Translations under genes and position numbers: made by a program
Shown: piece after piece, positions 12,844 to 21,207 of the stretch
Layout of the letters: each line of letters opens with the position of its first letter
Numbering within the stretch: the first letter of the stretch is position 1
The notes under the pieces: model-generated
The model's input: only the letters and a program-made list of their open reading frames with translations
The model's database searches: none
Told to the model about the DNA's origin: nothing
NCBI GenBank assembly: GCA_964448105.1
Contig: CAYUVK010000082.1
Coordinates: forward strand, 1 to 22,876
Reading direction: 5' to 3'
From: CAVQBP01 sp964448105
GTDB taxonomy: Bacteria; Bacteroidota; Ignavibacteria; Ignavibacteriales; Ignavibacteriaceae
DNA length: 22,876 bases

Positions 12844-15800
12844 TTTTTACTTTTTCAGAAGTAAAATCACTTCTGTCTTTGTTTTATTATTTCTACTAAT
12901 CCTTCAGTCTTTTACACTAGCACAAACGGGTTCAATAAAGGGGAAAGTTTTTGACAAAGATTCAAAAGACCCACTTACAGGAGCTAACGTTATTATTAAA
13001 GGAACCAGTTTTGGTGCTGCTTCTGATTTTGACGGGAATTTTCTGATCCGCAATATTCCTATTGGAAACCAGACTATAGTTGTATCCTATATTGGTTATA
13101 ACCAAGTTACTATGGACGTGACCATAACAGAGAACAGAACTCTGGAACAGGATTTTTATTTAACTGCCCAAGCAATAGAAGGTCAAACTGTCACTATAAC
13201 AGCACAGGCACAGGGGCAGATATCTGCAATACAGCAGCAATTAACTTCGGATAAAATCTCCAATGTTATTTCGGAGGCAAAAATTCAAGAATTACCTGAT
13301 TTTAATGCTGCTCAGGCTCTTAGCCGTTTACCTGGGATTTCAACGCTTCAAAGTTCCGGAGAAGCAAACAAAATAGTAATCAGAGGTTTGGCACCGCAAT
13401 ATAATTCTATTGAGATTGAAGGCTTCAGACTCGCCTCTACCGGCAGTACAAGCATCGGTGTAATATCACAAGGCGGTTCAGGTTTTTTGTCTAAATCTAT
13501 CACTAACGACAGAAGTGTTGATCTCAGCACAATATCACCTTATATGTTGAAAACAATTTCAGTTTATAAATCTCTTACCCCCGATCTTAATGCAAATGCC
13601 ATTGGTGGTACTGTAAATATGGAACTCAGAGAAGCTCCGTCAGAATTACATACCGATATCTTTTGGCAGTCAGGCTATACGCAGAAGAGCGGTACTTACG
13701 GAAATTACAGAGGAGTGGCATCTGTAAGCAAAAGATTCTTTGATGATATGCTTGGTGTTTATTTACTGGGCAATATTGAAAGCTATGATCGTGATGCTGA
13801 TAATATGTCAGGTACTTACACAACAGTTGGTTCAGTTATAGATCCAACAACTGGTTACCGTCCTGTTTTGGTAAATAGAGTAGAACAAGTACGGCACAAG
13901 GAAACAAGAAAACGATATGGTGCAAACCTGATTCTTGATTATAGATTGCCTTCAGGTTCTATCAAATCAATCAATATATTTACGCGTTTAAGATCAGATT
14001 ACCAGGATTACACGCAATTTTTAGATTACGATGGCGGAAATATAAATTTTAATTACAGAGCGGGAGTAAATGATATCGATGCTGCACTCAATTCTGTACA
14101 GCTAAATTATGATTTTGATTTTGTGCAAATGGATTTAAAGTTTGCCAACACTTATTCTTTTAATAGTTTACCTGATTCACCATTTCTTCAATTTTTTCAA
14201 ACTGGTGGAATTATTCCCGTTTCCCCTATCACTAATGTTAATACAATTCCTGATAGTTTAACATATTTGCAACGGTATCAGGCTGCCGGTGGAGGTGCCG
14301 CAAATACTTATTTATCTCAGACAAACCTGTTGACCACTAAATACAAAGAAAATAACCAGGCTTACAAAGCGGATTTCAAACTTCCCTTTTCATTAGGAAC
14401 AAAGATATCAACTTATGTCAAGATAGGTGGTGAATATGATAATCAGCATCATTCTAATAATCAGGATACTCCTTATGCTGGTTTAAACGCAAACAACGAT
14501 TACACAACTTTAATGATGGATTCCCTGGCTAGTCGATATCACCTTACTTTGCCGGGCAATCGATTCCCCGCTACAAATTTTACCTCTACTGATAAAGATC
14601 TTTACAGCAGCTTTCTGGATGACAAGTTTGGACCAATCTATTGGATGGTTGATCCTACTATTCCTGTCGAAATGACTAAATTTATTGCCGTTACTCCTCA
14701 GTTTATAGGAGTAGGTGGAGGACAAGACCCCGGCGGGTGGTTTTACGGTCCGTATCAAACATTGGCCAATGATTATAATTATACTGAAAAATATTATGCC
14801 GGTTATCTGATGTCTGAAATTAATTTCCTGGATTTCATGATCGTTGGCGGGATACGTTATGAAAAAGATAATTCTGAATTTACAGTTTATAATATGATAG
14901 ATTCCCGAAATCCTGCCAAGCAACCAATAGATACAGTTACTTCTACTCCCGGGAATGAATTCTGGCTGCCTATGGTGCAGGCAAGATATAAGCCTTTCGA
15001 TTGGTTTGATGTACGTTATGCTTTTACTAAAACACTTGCACGTCCTGATTATCATCAACTGTCACCGCGAATTTCCATGGATTTTTCCTTAAATAATGTT
15101 TGGGCTGGCAACCCGGATTTGGTTCCCGCAAGGGCATATAATCATGATCTTATTTTTTCATTTCACAATAATGAAATAGGTCTTCTTACAGTCGGTGGAT
15201 TTTATAAAACCGTAAAGAATTTCTCTTACTCTACCCAATATACTTTGCATCCAATAGCCCCGACTGGAGTTAAAACAAATTCAGATTATTCTATCCTAGG
15301 TACTATTCCCAAGGATGGCGCTAAAGTGTACACTTACATCAATAGTCCTTATGATGCAATAGTAAAGGGAATTGAAGTGGATTTCCAAACCAGGTTTTGG
15401 TACCTTCCATCTCCACTGAATGGATTAGTTTTAGGTATTAATTATACTCATATTAAATCTGAAGCCAGATACCCGTTTAGGAATGATAGAAGTCGTGCAA
15501 ATCCTAATCCACCTCCCAGAGTTTTAGTTGAAGTATTTGATTCTACAAGAACAGGAAGATTAATTGATCAGCCAAATGATATAATGAATTCCTATTTGGG
15601 ATATGATTATGAAGGCTTTTCCTGTCGTCTTTCATTTGTTTTCCAGGGAAATTCCGTCAGCTATGTTGGAGATTTCCCGGAGAAGGATGGTTTTACAAGG
15701 GATTATTTCCGTTTGGATGCTTCAGCAAGGCAAATACTTCCCTGGTTCGGATTAGAACTTTATATGGATATTTTCAATATCAATGCTGAAAGAAATACTT

Positions 15801-15883
15801 CAGCCCAGCAGTCAATTGGCGGTTTCACAAATGAAGAGAATTATGGTCTTACTGCAAACCTTGGACTAAGGTATAGATTATGA
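12833..15883 (+). CDS. TonB-dependent outer-membrane receptor with carboxypeptidase-regulatory-like domain
   Basis: A 1016-residue outer-membrane transporter that probably imports an oligosaccharide with energy from TonB/ExbBD. The signal peptide covers about 1-31. The CarboxypepD_reg-like domain (about 33-115) reads GSIKGKVFDKDSKDPLTGANVIIKGTSFGAASDFDGNF...YIGY. The plug domain (about 145-265) includes KIQELPDFNAAQALSRLPGIS, KIVIRGLAPQYNSIEIEGF and ANAIGGTVNMELR. The rest is a beta-barrel ending NYGLTANLGLRYRL. Strong GAGGAGG (12819-12825) lies 7 nt before the ATG. Unlike SusC, it has no SusD partner next to it, and the plug resembles the TonB receptor type of Gammaproteobacteria/Caulobacter more than SusC/RagA. 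A LacI-type operator and a ~210-nt leader precede it; the secreted proteins follow on the same strand. Substrate unknown. Confidence 0.9.
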   Translation: MVSNFYFFRSKITSVFVLLFLLILQSFTLAQTGSIKGKVFDKDSKDPLTGANVIIKGTSFGAASDFDGNFLIRNIPIGNQTIVVSYIGYNQVTMDVTITENRTLEQDFYLTAQAIEGQTVTITAQAQGQISAIQQQLTSDKISNVISEAKIQELPDFNAAQALSRLPGISTLQSSGEANKIVIRGLAPQYNSIEIEGFRLASTGSTSIGVISQGGSGFLSKSITNDRSVDLSTISPYMLKTISVYKSLTPDLNANAIGGTVNMELREAPSELHTDIFWQSGYTQKSGTYGNYRGVASVSKRFFDDMLGVYLLGNIESYDRDADNMSGTYTTVGSVIDPTTGYRPVLVNRVEQVRHKETRKRYGANLILDYRLPSGSIKSINIFTRLRSDYQDYTQFLDYDGGNINFNYRAGVNDIDAALNSVQLNYDFDFVQMDLKFANTYSFNSLPDSPFLQFFQTGGIIPVSPITNVNTIPDSLTYLQRYQAAGGGAANTYLSQTNLLTTKYKENNQAYKADFKLPFSLGTKISTYVKIGGEYDNQHHSNNQDTPYAGLNANNDYTTLMMDSLASRYHLTLPGNRFPATNFTSTDKDLYSSFLDDKFGPIYWMVDPTIPVEMTKFIAVTPQFIGVGGGQDPGGWFYGPYQTLANDYNYTEKYYAGYLMSEINFLDFMIVGGIRYEKDNSEFTVYNMIDSRNPAKQPIDTVTSTPGNEFWLPMVQARYKPFDWFDVRYAFTKTLARPDYHQLSPRISMDFSLNNVWAGNPDLVPARAYNHDLIFSFHNNEIGLLTVGGFYKTVKNFSYSTQYTLHPIAPTGVKTNSDYSILGTIPKDGAKVYTYINSPYDAIVKGIEVDFQTRFWYLPSPLNGLVLGINYTHIKSEARYPFRNDRSRANPNPPPRVLVEVFDSTRTGRLIDQPNDIMNSYLGYDYEGFSCRLSFVFQGNSVSYVGDFPEKDGFTRDYFRLDASARQILPWFGLELYMDIFNINAERNTSAQQSIGGFTNEENYGLTANLGLRYRL

Positions 15884-15941
15884 TTGTATAAAAATTTTTT
15901 AATTTAAGAAATATAATAAAATCAATTAGAAGGAGATATAA

Positions 15942-17693
15942 ATGAAACATTTTTTTACATCTTTATGCATCATGATAATTTTGCAAGTTTCTTTATTTGC
16001 ACAAACTATTGTAGATGTTCCCAGCGATCCTCCCGGTAGTTCAGGAAGCCTTAACAATGCAATTCAATCAGCGATCGATGGAGGCACATTATCTAATACA
16101 GTTTTTAACCTGGAGCAATATGGTTATTACGTGCTTTCGGGTTGGATAGAGATACCTTTAAATCAACATCTTCAGATAACTGCCCCGGATCCTGGAACGA
16201 CACAAAATGAAGCCCTTCCTCAAATTGTATGGACTTCAGATAATTCAGTAAATACAGATTATTTATTCCGGTGCTTTGGAGATTTTACTATGAAGAATGT
16301 CTGGCTTAGATACGCTGATGAAGGTGGTGTTCAAAAGGGTTCTCAAATACGTTTTATCGGTGATACACTTGGAACATCACAAGTACGAGGCACGTTCGAA
16401 AATGTTATTTTTGATTATTCACCCACTGCTAATCCTGGTGCCGGAGGATCCGTTACAATTACTGCTAATCATTTTGTGGGGCATTTCAAGAACTGTTACT
16501 GGAAGAATTGTATAGACACACACTTACGATACTATGGGAGAGCAGTTTCTTTTCCTTATCAATCTACAAAATGGCATATAGATACCCTTATGTTCGAAAA
16601 CTGTACTTTTGCAAATATGGGTTATGTTTATATGCAGGAAGAGAGTGAATTTGGGGATAATGTGCATTTCAACCATTGTACTTTTCTAAATGTAGTAGTG
16701 TATACACTTGAATCGGGACAGTGGTATAAGATGTCGGTTACAAACTCACTTTTCGTTAATACTCAAATGTTTGGAAAAAGACCTTTAGATGGTGATGCAG
16801 TCAACGGTGGATTGATAACCAGTATTGACAGTATTGCTAACTTTTTACGCCCGGAAACAGCTACATTCGGTGAACAGGACAGGCGCATTTTGTTAGCCAA
16901 TGACAGCTATGGTATTCAGCCATGGCTTGTAGACTGGATGGCAAACAGCCCTTGGGCTAAGTACCTGCACTCTCAAAGAAGAGATGATGAAATACCGGAA
17001 CCCTGCCCTATGCTTAATGCTGGAACTCTTGCATTTCTAGATACTCTGGATTTTCCATATATGAATGAGGCAAATCTATACGATGGTATTCTTCCGCGTT
17101 TTGTTCTTCCTCCTACAGCTACAGATTCTTTAAAGTCATTCCTTAACAAAAAATGGGATGATAATAGTGATATTAATTGGGCATTTCAACGTGATGATGG
17201 CTATTTCCAGACATGGCCATTACCGGAAGACCTCTCGTATGCTAACGATACTTTAAAAACTGCTGCAATGGGTGGATTCCCATTGGGAGACTTATACCGT
17301 TGGTGGCCGGATCAATATGCTCAATGGAAAGCACAGGAAGATGCGGAGCATAATAGAATAAATACCTGGCTTGAAACAGGTACGGATCCGGGTGCGGTTG
17401 ATGTTAGGGAAGTAAAAGGTTCTGCTCCTTCAGTATATAAACTTAGTCAGAATTATCCTAATCCGTTTAACCCGACAACTAAAATTGAGTATTATGTTCC
17501 GAAGAGCGGTTATGTATCTCTGAAGGTATACAACCTTCTTGGGCAGGAAGTGGCAACATTATTTAGCGGTAATCAAAAAGCAGGAAATTATATCACTACG
17601 CTTGATGGTACTGGATTAGCCAGTGGTATTTATTTATACAGATTACAGTCTGATAATATTTCTATTACAAAGAAATTTGTTCTTATGAAATAA
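15942..17693 (+). CDS. Secreted beta-helix protein with T9SS sorting domain
   Basis: A 583-residue exported protein. The signal peptide (1-21) ends ...SLFAQ. The middle part (about 95-275) has short repeating strands with N/C-rich turns such as FKNCYWKNCIDTHLRYYG, LMFENCTFANMGYVYM and VHFNHCTFLNVVVYTLES, typical of right-handed parallel beta-helix proteins (pectate-lyase-like fold). Residues ~300-480 are rich in W, D and P and not recognised. The T9SS type A domain spans about 497-583 (KLSQNYPNPFNPTTKIEY...LASGIYLYRL...KKFVLMK). AAGGAG lies 6 nt before the ATG. It follows the receptor by 58 nt and is probably co-transcribed. Polysaccharide lyase or polysaccharide-binding activity is possible, but I see no catalytic set. 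Confidence 0.75.
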   Translation: MKHFFTSLCIMIILQVSLFAQTIVDVPSDPPGSSGSLNNAIQSAIDGGTLSNTVFNLEQYGYYVLSGWIEIPLNQHLQITAPDPGTTQNEALPQIVWTSDNSVNTDYLFRCFGDFTMKNVWLRYADEGGVQKGSQIRFIGDTLGTSQVRGTFENVIFDYSPTANPGAGGSVTITANHFVGHFKNCYWKNCIDTHLRYYGRAVSFPYQSTKWHIDTLMFENCTFANMGYVYMQEESEFGDNVHFNHCTFLNVVVYTLESGQWYKMSVTNSLFVNTQMFGKRPLDGDAVNGGLITSIDSIANFLRPETATFGEQDRRILLANDSYGIQPWLVDWMANSPWAKYLHSQRRDDEIPEPCPMLNAGTLAFLDTLDFPYMNEANLYDGILPRFVLPPTATDSLKSFLNKKWDDNSDINWAFQRDDGYFQTWPLPEDLSYANDTLKTAAMGGFPLGDLYRWWPDQYAQWKAQEDAEHNRINTWLETGTDPGAVDVREVKGSAPSVYKLSQNYPNPFNPTTKIEYYVPKSGYVSLKVYNLLGQEVATLFSGNQKAGNYITTLDGTGLASGIYLYRLQSDNISITKKFVLMK

Positions 17694-17702
17694 TAATTCT
17701 TT

Positions 17703-17752
17703 TTACATCCAGGTTGAAGTTTTTAGCAGATAAACTTTACTCCAGGATGTAA
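17703..17752 (+). terminator. Hairpin after the beta-helix gene, possible weak terminator
   Basis: TTACATCC (17703-17710) pairs with GGATGTAA (17745-17752), and AAGTTT/AAACTT pair inside. The following DNA is T-rich but interrupted (TTATTTTA). It could trim the transcript or protect the upstream mRNA 3' end. Downstream, before the next gene, lie a six-codon mini-ORF (17798-17818, MNRGGE) around AGAGGAGGT and a palindrome. Confidence 0.4.
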
Positions 17753-17855
17753 TTATTTTAGTAACAATAAAAAGGATTTTAAGAAAATATAACTGTTATG
17801 AATAGAGGAGGTGAATAATTAATAACATTCAATTTTTAGTGTCACTTTTTATTTT

Positions 17856-17875
17856 ATTAGAAAATTTTTTCTAAT
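17856..17875. repeat. Palindrome with 9-bp arms upstream of the 1065-residue protein
   Basis: ATTAGAAAA (17856-17864) and TTTTCTAAT (17867-17875) form a perfect dyad with a 2-nt centre, 28 nt before the ATG at 17904. It is unrelated to the LacI-type palindrome. It might be a protein-binding site or an mRNA hairpin just before the ribosome-binding site. Confidence 0.4.
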
Positions 17876-17903
17876 ATTAATTTTAATAAAAATCGGAGGA
17901 AAT

Positions 17904-20900
17904 ATGAAAAGAATTACTTATTCAATTCTTTTTGGTTTATTCTTTTTTATAGCAGGAGCTAATTTAATAAACGCACAGGCTCTCGTACAGGATTTTGAAG
18001 GCTATAATATTGGTGATTCCTTGGCTCACATCGGCTGGTCTGCTACGGATATTGTAGATACAGTTGCCGATGATCCTCTTGCAAGCGGGAACAAGGTTCT
18101 GGAAAATACAATCAATAATTATAATGCAGCCCCTGTTCTTATGTTTGTTTTACCAGCTGGAAAAACTCTGGCTGATTATGGTACTTTCACTTTTAAATCC
18201 TATTGGGCACAGGGAGATGTTGGCTATAAGGATATTGTTGTCGAGGCTTATCAGACAATGCCCACAGCTCAGGCTTTTAACGATGCAAGTGTCAAGATAG
18301 GCTCCTGGAATCGTGCCAAAATGGGTTCTACTGCGTGGGAAGATATTACAGTTGATATTACTAATTCCCTTAGCCTAAATGATACAATCTATATTGCCTT
18401 TGGAATAAACTGTGCAGGTACGGGAGATGTAGGTGGAACGGGAGTTACTACGATCTGGTATGCTGATAGTGTCTCACTCGTCCCGAAAGCAGTAGATACA
18501 ACACTTGTTGACAAATGGGGTTTTTTGGGTGGTAGAATAGGCAACTGGAAATTTACTCCTGGAGATGCTCCGGGTGGAGCTAGTATTGGTGTAAATACCA
18601 CTTCATCCGTAGAATGGGCAGCCATACGTGGTGGATTTAATAATCCTGTTACCGCAACCACCGATAAAGCTATTCTTGTAACCGGTAACATAGAATTTGT
18701 CGGTGCCGGCATTGACACATGGAGCGGATTGCGTTACGGGTTGTTTATGCATGATAGTGCTGGTACATTGATTACGTCAAATGTAGATTCAACACGTTGG
18801 AGCGGATCAGAGAGCTATTCCCATGGTTACATGTTCACACCTGTAAGCGGAACCAATCGGTTAACAGACGGGGTTAGCGGCGGAGTTGGAACAAATTGGG
18901 TACGTATAAGTGGAAATTATATCAGCACAAGTAATGGCAGCGGTCCGATTTATTTCGCAGGTTATACCCCACAACAACCTGCACGTGCGGTAGCAGATGC
19001 AGGCAAGTATGCCTTTGCATTTTCAGTTCAGCCGCTGGCAGACGGAACCAAGGAAGTCCGTTTTTATTTAATAAAAGGAGATGCTGCAAATAGTGCAACG
19101 TCTACATATTACTTTGGTGGCAGTTTTATCGATACATCAAGCATTGCTCCGACATTTAACGGTGTTTGTTTTGCAGTTCATGCTGGAGGCAGCGGAACAA
19201 ACCCCGATCTTAGAGGAGTTAAGTTAACTGATGTGAAGGTTGATGTCGGTACACCGTTCGCGCTTCCGGAAGCTCCATGGCAAGCATACTATGTTGATCA
19301 ATGGGGATTTCTTGGCGGCAGACAAGGTAATTGGCAATTTGTTCCTGGAGATCAGACCGGTAATGCAGGTATTAGTGTAGATGCAACTTCATCCGTAGAA
19401 TGGGCAGCCATACGTGGTGGATTTGTTGAACCTGTTACTGCAACCACCGATAAAGCTATTCTTGTAACCGGTAACATAGAGTTTGAAGGTGCAGGTATTG
19501 ATACATGGAGCGGTTTGCGTTATGGATTGTTCATGCACGATAGCGCGGGCACTGTGATTCTTGATACTGCTACTGCAACTCTACCGGATTCAACACGTTG
19601 GAGCGGATCAGAGAGCTATTCCCATGGTTATATGTTCACGCCTGTAAGCGGAACCAATCGGTTAACAGACGGGGTTAGCGGCGGAGTTGGAACAAATTGG
19701 GTACGTATAAGTGGAAATTATATCAGCACAAGTAATGGCAGCGGTCCGATTTATTTCGCAGGTTATACCCCACAACAACCTGCACGTGCGGTAGCAGATG
19801 CAGGCAAGTATGCCTTTGCATTTTCAGTTCAGCCGCTGGCAGACGGAACCAAGGAAGTCCGTTTTTATTTAATAAAAGGAGATGCTGCAAATAGTGCAAC
19901 GTCTACATATTACTTTGGTGGCAGTTTTATCGATACATCAAGCATTGCTCCGACATTTAACGGTGTTTGTTTTGCAGTTCATGCTGGAGGCAGCGGAACA
20001 AACCCCGATCTTAGAGGAGTTAAGTTAACTGATGTGAAGGTTGATGTCGGTACACCTTTCGCGCTTCCAGTAGCGCCATTTGTATCATATTATGTAGATC
20101 AATGGGGATTTTTTGGCGGAAAAATAGGTGGGTGGTCATTTACTCCTGGAGATCAAACCGGGAATGCTACTATTTCTGGAACTACACCAAATACAGATTG
20201 GGCAGTTTTACGAGGTGAATTACCAACATTTACTCCAACTTCTGCACGTTCCCTTAAAATAACCGGTAAGGTTAATTTTGTAGGAGGTGGGTTCGATGCA
20301 TCAAGCAGTTTCCGCTTTGGTATATTCTATACCGATAGTGCCGGAACATATATTTTAGATACAGCCGCTGCTACTTTACCCGATTCAAGCCGTTGGACCG
20401 GAACGGATAATCATTGTACCGGATACTTATTTATACCTCAATCGGGAAGTAATGGAGCCGTAACCTGGGGTGATGGAAATCAGGGTACATGGGGTGCTGT
20501 TATTGATGATATATGGTTGAATCCCGCGGGGTCTAAAAACTATGTTCTTGGAACCCAGCTTCCTGATCCATCAACAGACGGAGCCGGGACTTACAACTTT
20601 AATATATCGGTTACTCCACAGGCTGATGGAAAACAATTGGTTAAATTCAATCTTATAAAGACCGGAGATTATGGATTTGCAGGAGAACTCGCCGTTAACG
20701 GTCCGAATATGTTTAACTCAATTGCTTTCGCACTTAATGCGGGAAACTCGATTACTGCATTGAATGTTACCGATGTAAAAATTGACACAGGTACAATCAC
20801 CGGTGTTAACGATCTCGATGGAACTGCTGCTTTACCAGTTACTTATTCACTAAGTCAGAATTATCCTAATCCTTTCAACCCAACAACTACAATCAGATTT

Positions 20901-21101
20901 GCATTGCCGAATGCCGGTGATGTTAGTCTTGCAGTTTATGATATCCTGGGAAGGAAAGTTGCAGAATTAGTACATGGTAATTTAACTGCCGGTTATCATA
21001 CAGTTAATTTTAATGCTTCAAATCTTGCTTCAGGTGTATACTTCTATAGAATACATGCAGGAGATTTTGTCAGCGTCAAAAAATTAATGTTGTTGAAGTA
21101 A
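17904..21101 (+). CDS. Large secreted three-module repeat protein with T9SS sorting domain
   Basis: A 1065-residue exported protein. The signal peptide covers about 1-24. An N-terminal domain (about 27-195, LVQDFEGYNIGDSLAHIGW...TTIWYADSVSLV) looks like a jelly-roll carbohydrate-binding-type beta-sandwich. Three copies of an unrecognised module start at V202, V464 and V731, each opening with V-D-x-W-G-F-x-G-G and containing RYGLFxHDSAGT, STRW, GYxFxP and TDVKxDxG. Copies 1 and 2 are almost identical; copy 3 has diverged and is shorter. The T9SS domain is at 979-1065. GGAGG lies 4 nt before the ATG. No glycosidase motif was found. Surface binding of a polysaccharide through repeated beta-sandwich domains is the likeliest role but is inferred from composition and context. 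Confidence 0.8.
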   Translation: MKRITYSILFGLFFFIAGANLINAQALVQDFEGYNIGDSLAHIGWSATDIVDTVADDPLASGNKVLENTINNYNAAPVLMFVLPAGKTLADYGTFTFKSYWAQGDVGYKDIVVEAYQTMPTAQAFNDASVKIGSWNRAKMGSTAWEDITVDITNSLSLNDTIYIAFGINCAGTGDVGGTGVTTIWYADSVSLVPKAVDTTLVDKWGFLGGRIGNWKFTPGDAPGGASIGVNTTSSVEWAAIRGGFNNPVTATTDKAILVTGNIEFVGAGIDTWSGLRYGLFMHDSAGTLITSNVDSTRWSGSESYSHGYMFTPVSGTNRLTDGVSGGVGTNWVRISGNYISTSNGSGPIYFAGYTPQQPARAVADAGKYAFAFSVQPLADGTKEVRFYLIKGDAANSATSTYYFGGSFIDTSSIAPTFNGVCFAVHAGGSGTNPDLRGVKLTDVKVDVGTPFALPEAPWQAYYVDQWGFLGGRQGNWQFVPGDQTGNAGISVDATSSVEWAAIRGGFVEPVTATTDKAILVTGNIEFEGAGIDTWSGLRYGLFMHDSAGTVILDTATATLPDSTRWSGSESYSHGYMFTPVSGTNRLTDGVSGGVGTNWVRISGNYISTSNGSGPIYFAGYTPQQPARAVADAGKYAFAFSVQPLADGTKEVRFYLIKGDAANSATSTYYFGGSFIDTSSIAPTFNGVCFAVHAGGSGTNPDLRGVKLTDVKVDVGTPFALPVAPFVSYYVDQWGFFGGKIGGWSFTPGDQTGNATISGTTPNTDWAVLRGELPTFTPTSARSLKITGKVNFVGGGFDASSSFRFGIFYTDSAGTYILDTAAATLPDSSRWTGTDNHCTGYLFIPQSGSNGAVTWGDGNQGTWGAVIDDIWLNPAGSKNYVLGTQLPDPSTDGAGTYNFNISVTPQADGKQLVKFNLIKTGDYGFAGELAVNGPNMFNSIAFALNAGNSITALNVTDVKIDTGTITGVNDLDGTAALPVTYSLSQNYPNPFNPTTTIRFALPNAGDVSLAVYDILGRKVAELVHGNLTAGYHTVNFNASNLASGVYFYRIHAGDFVSVKKLMLLK
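18786..19255 (+). repeat. Direct repeat copy 1 inside the three-module gene
   Basis: This 470-bp segment matches 19587-20056 (offset 801) with only two differences seen, at 18830 and 18839. The last 416 bp (18840-19255) are identical. Upstream of it the two modules are clearly diverged and differ by a 15-bp indel. Confidence 0.93.
19587..20056 (+). repeat. Direct repeat copy 2 inside the three-module gene
   Basis: Second copy of the 470-bp segment at 18786-19255. Similarity drops sharply after 20056, and third-module DNA that follows is well diverged. The patchwork of identical and diverged tracts indicates recent duplication or gene conversion. Confidence 0.93.
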
Positions 21102-21110
21102 TCTGCATTT

Positions 21111-21150
21111 AAGATTTCTCTTTGAAATAAAAGTGAAATCTTATTTTTAT
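21111..21150 (+). terminator. First of two hairpins after the three-module gene
   Basis: AAGATTTC (21111-21118) pairs with GAAATCTT (21135-21142), followed by ATTTTTAT. The stem is AT-rich, so this alone would be a modest terminator. It is followed by a stronger one four bases later. Confidence 0.55.
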
Positions 21151-21153
21151 GAT

Positions 21154-21190
21154 ACAGCCTGCTCTCCATTATGGGCAGGCTGTTTTTATT
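21154..21190 (+). terminator. Strong rho-independent terminator before the GH35 gene
   Basis: ACAGCCTGC (21154-21162) pairs perfectly with GCAGGCTGT (21175-21183), with a 12-nt loop; the T-run overlaps the end of the stem and continues as TTTTATTT. With the preceding hairpin it forms a double terminator. It ends about 18-25 nt before the GH35 start, leaving no room for an ordinary promoter in between. Confidence 0.85.
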
Positions 21191-21207
21191 TATAAATAGC
21201 TATAAAG

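Noticed and set aside
14510..15058. 182-codon minus-strand frame over the TonB receptor
   Set aside because: Antisense to a well-supported receptor barrel, with no Shine-Dalgarno or motif.
18786..20056. Mobile element or CRISPR-like explanation for the long direct repeats
   Set aside because: The repeats are in frame within one gene, encode the same protein module, and lack terminal inverted repeats, a transposase or regular short spacers.
15884..21207. SusD-like partner of the TonB receptor
   Set aside because: The downstream proteins are a beta-helix protein and a beta-sandwich repeat protein with T9SS tails, without lipobox or the SusD/RagB helical pattern.
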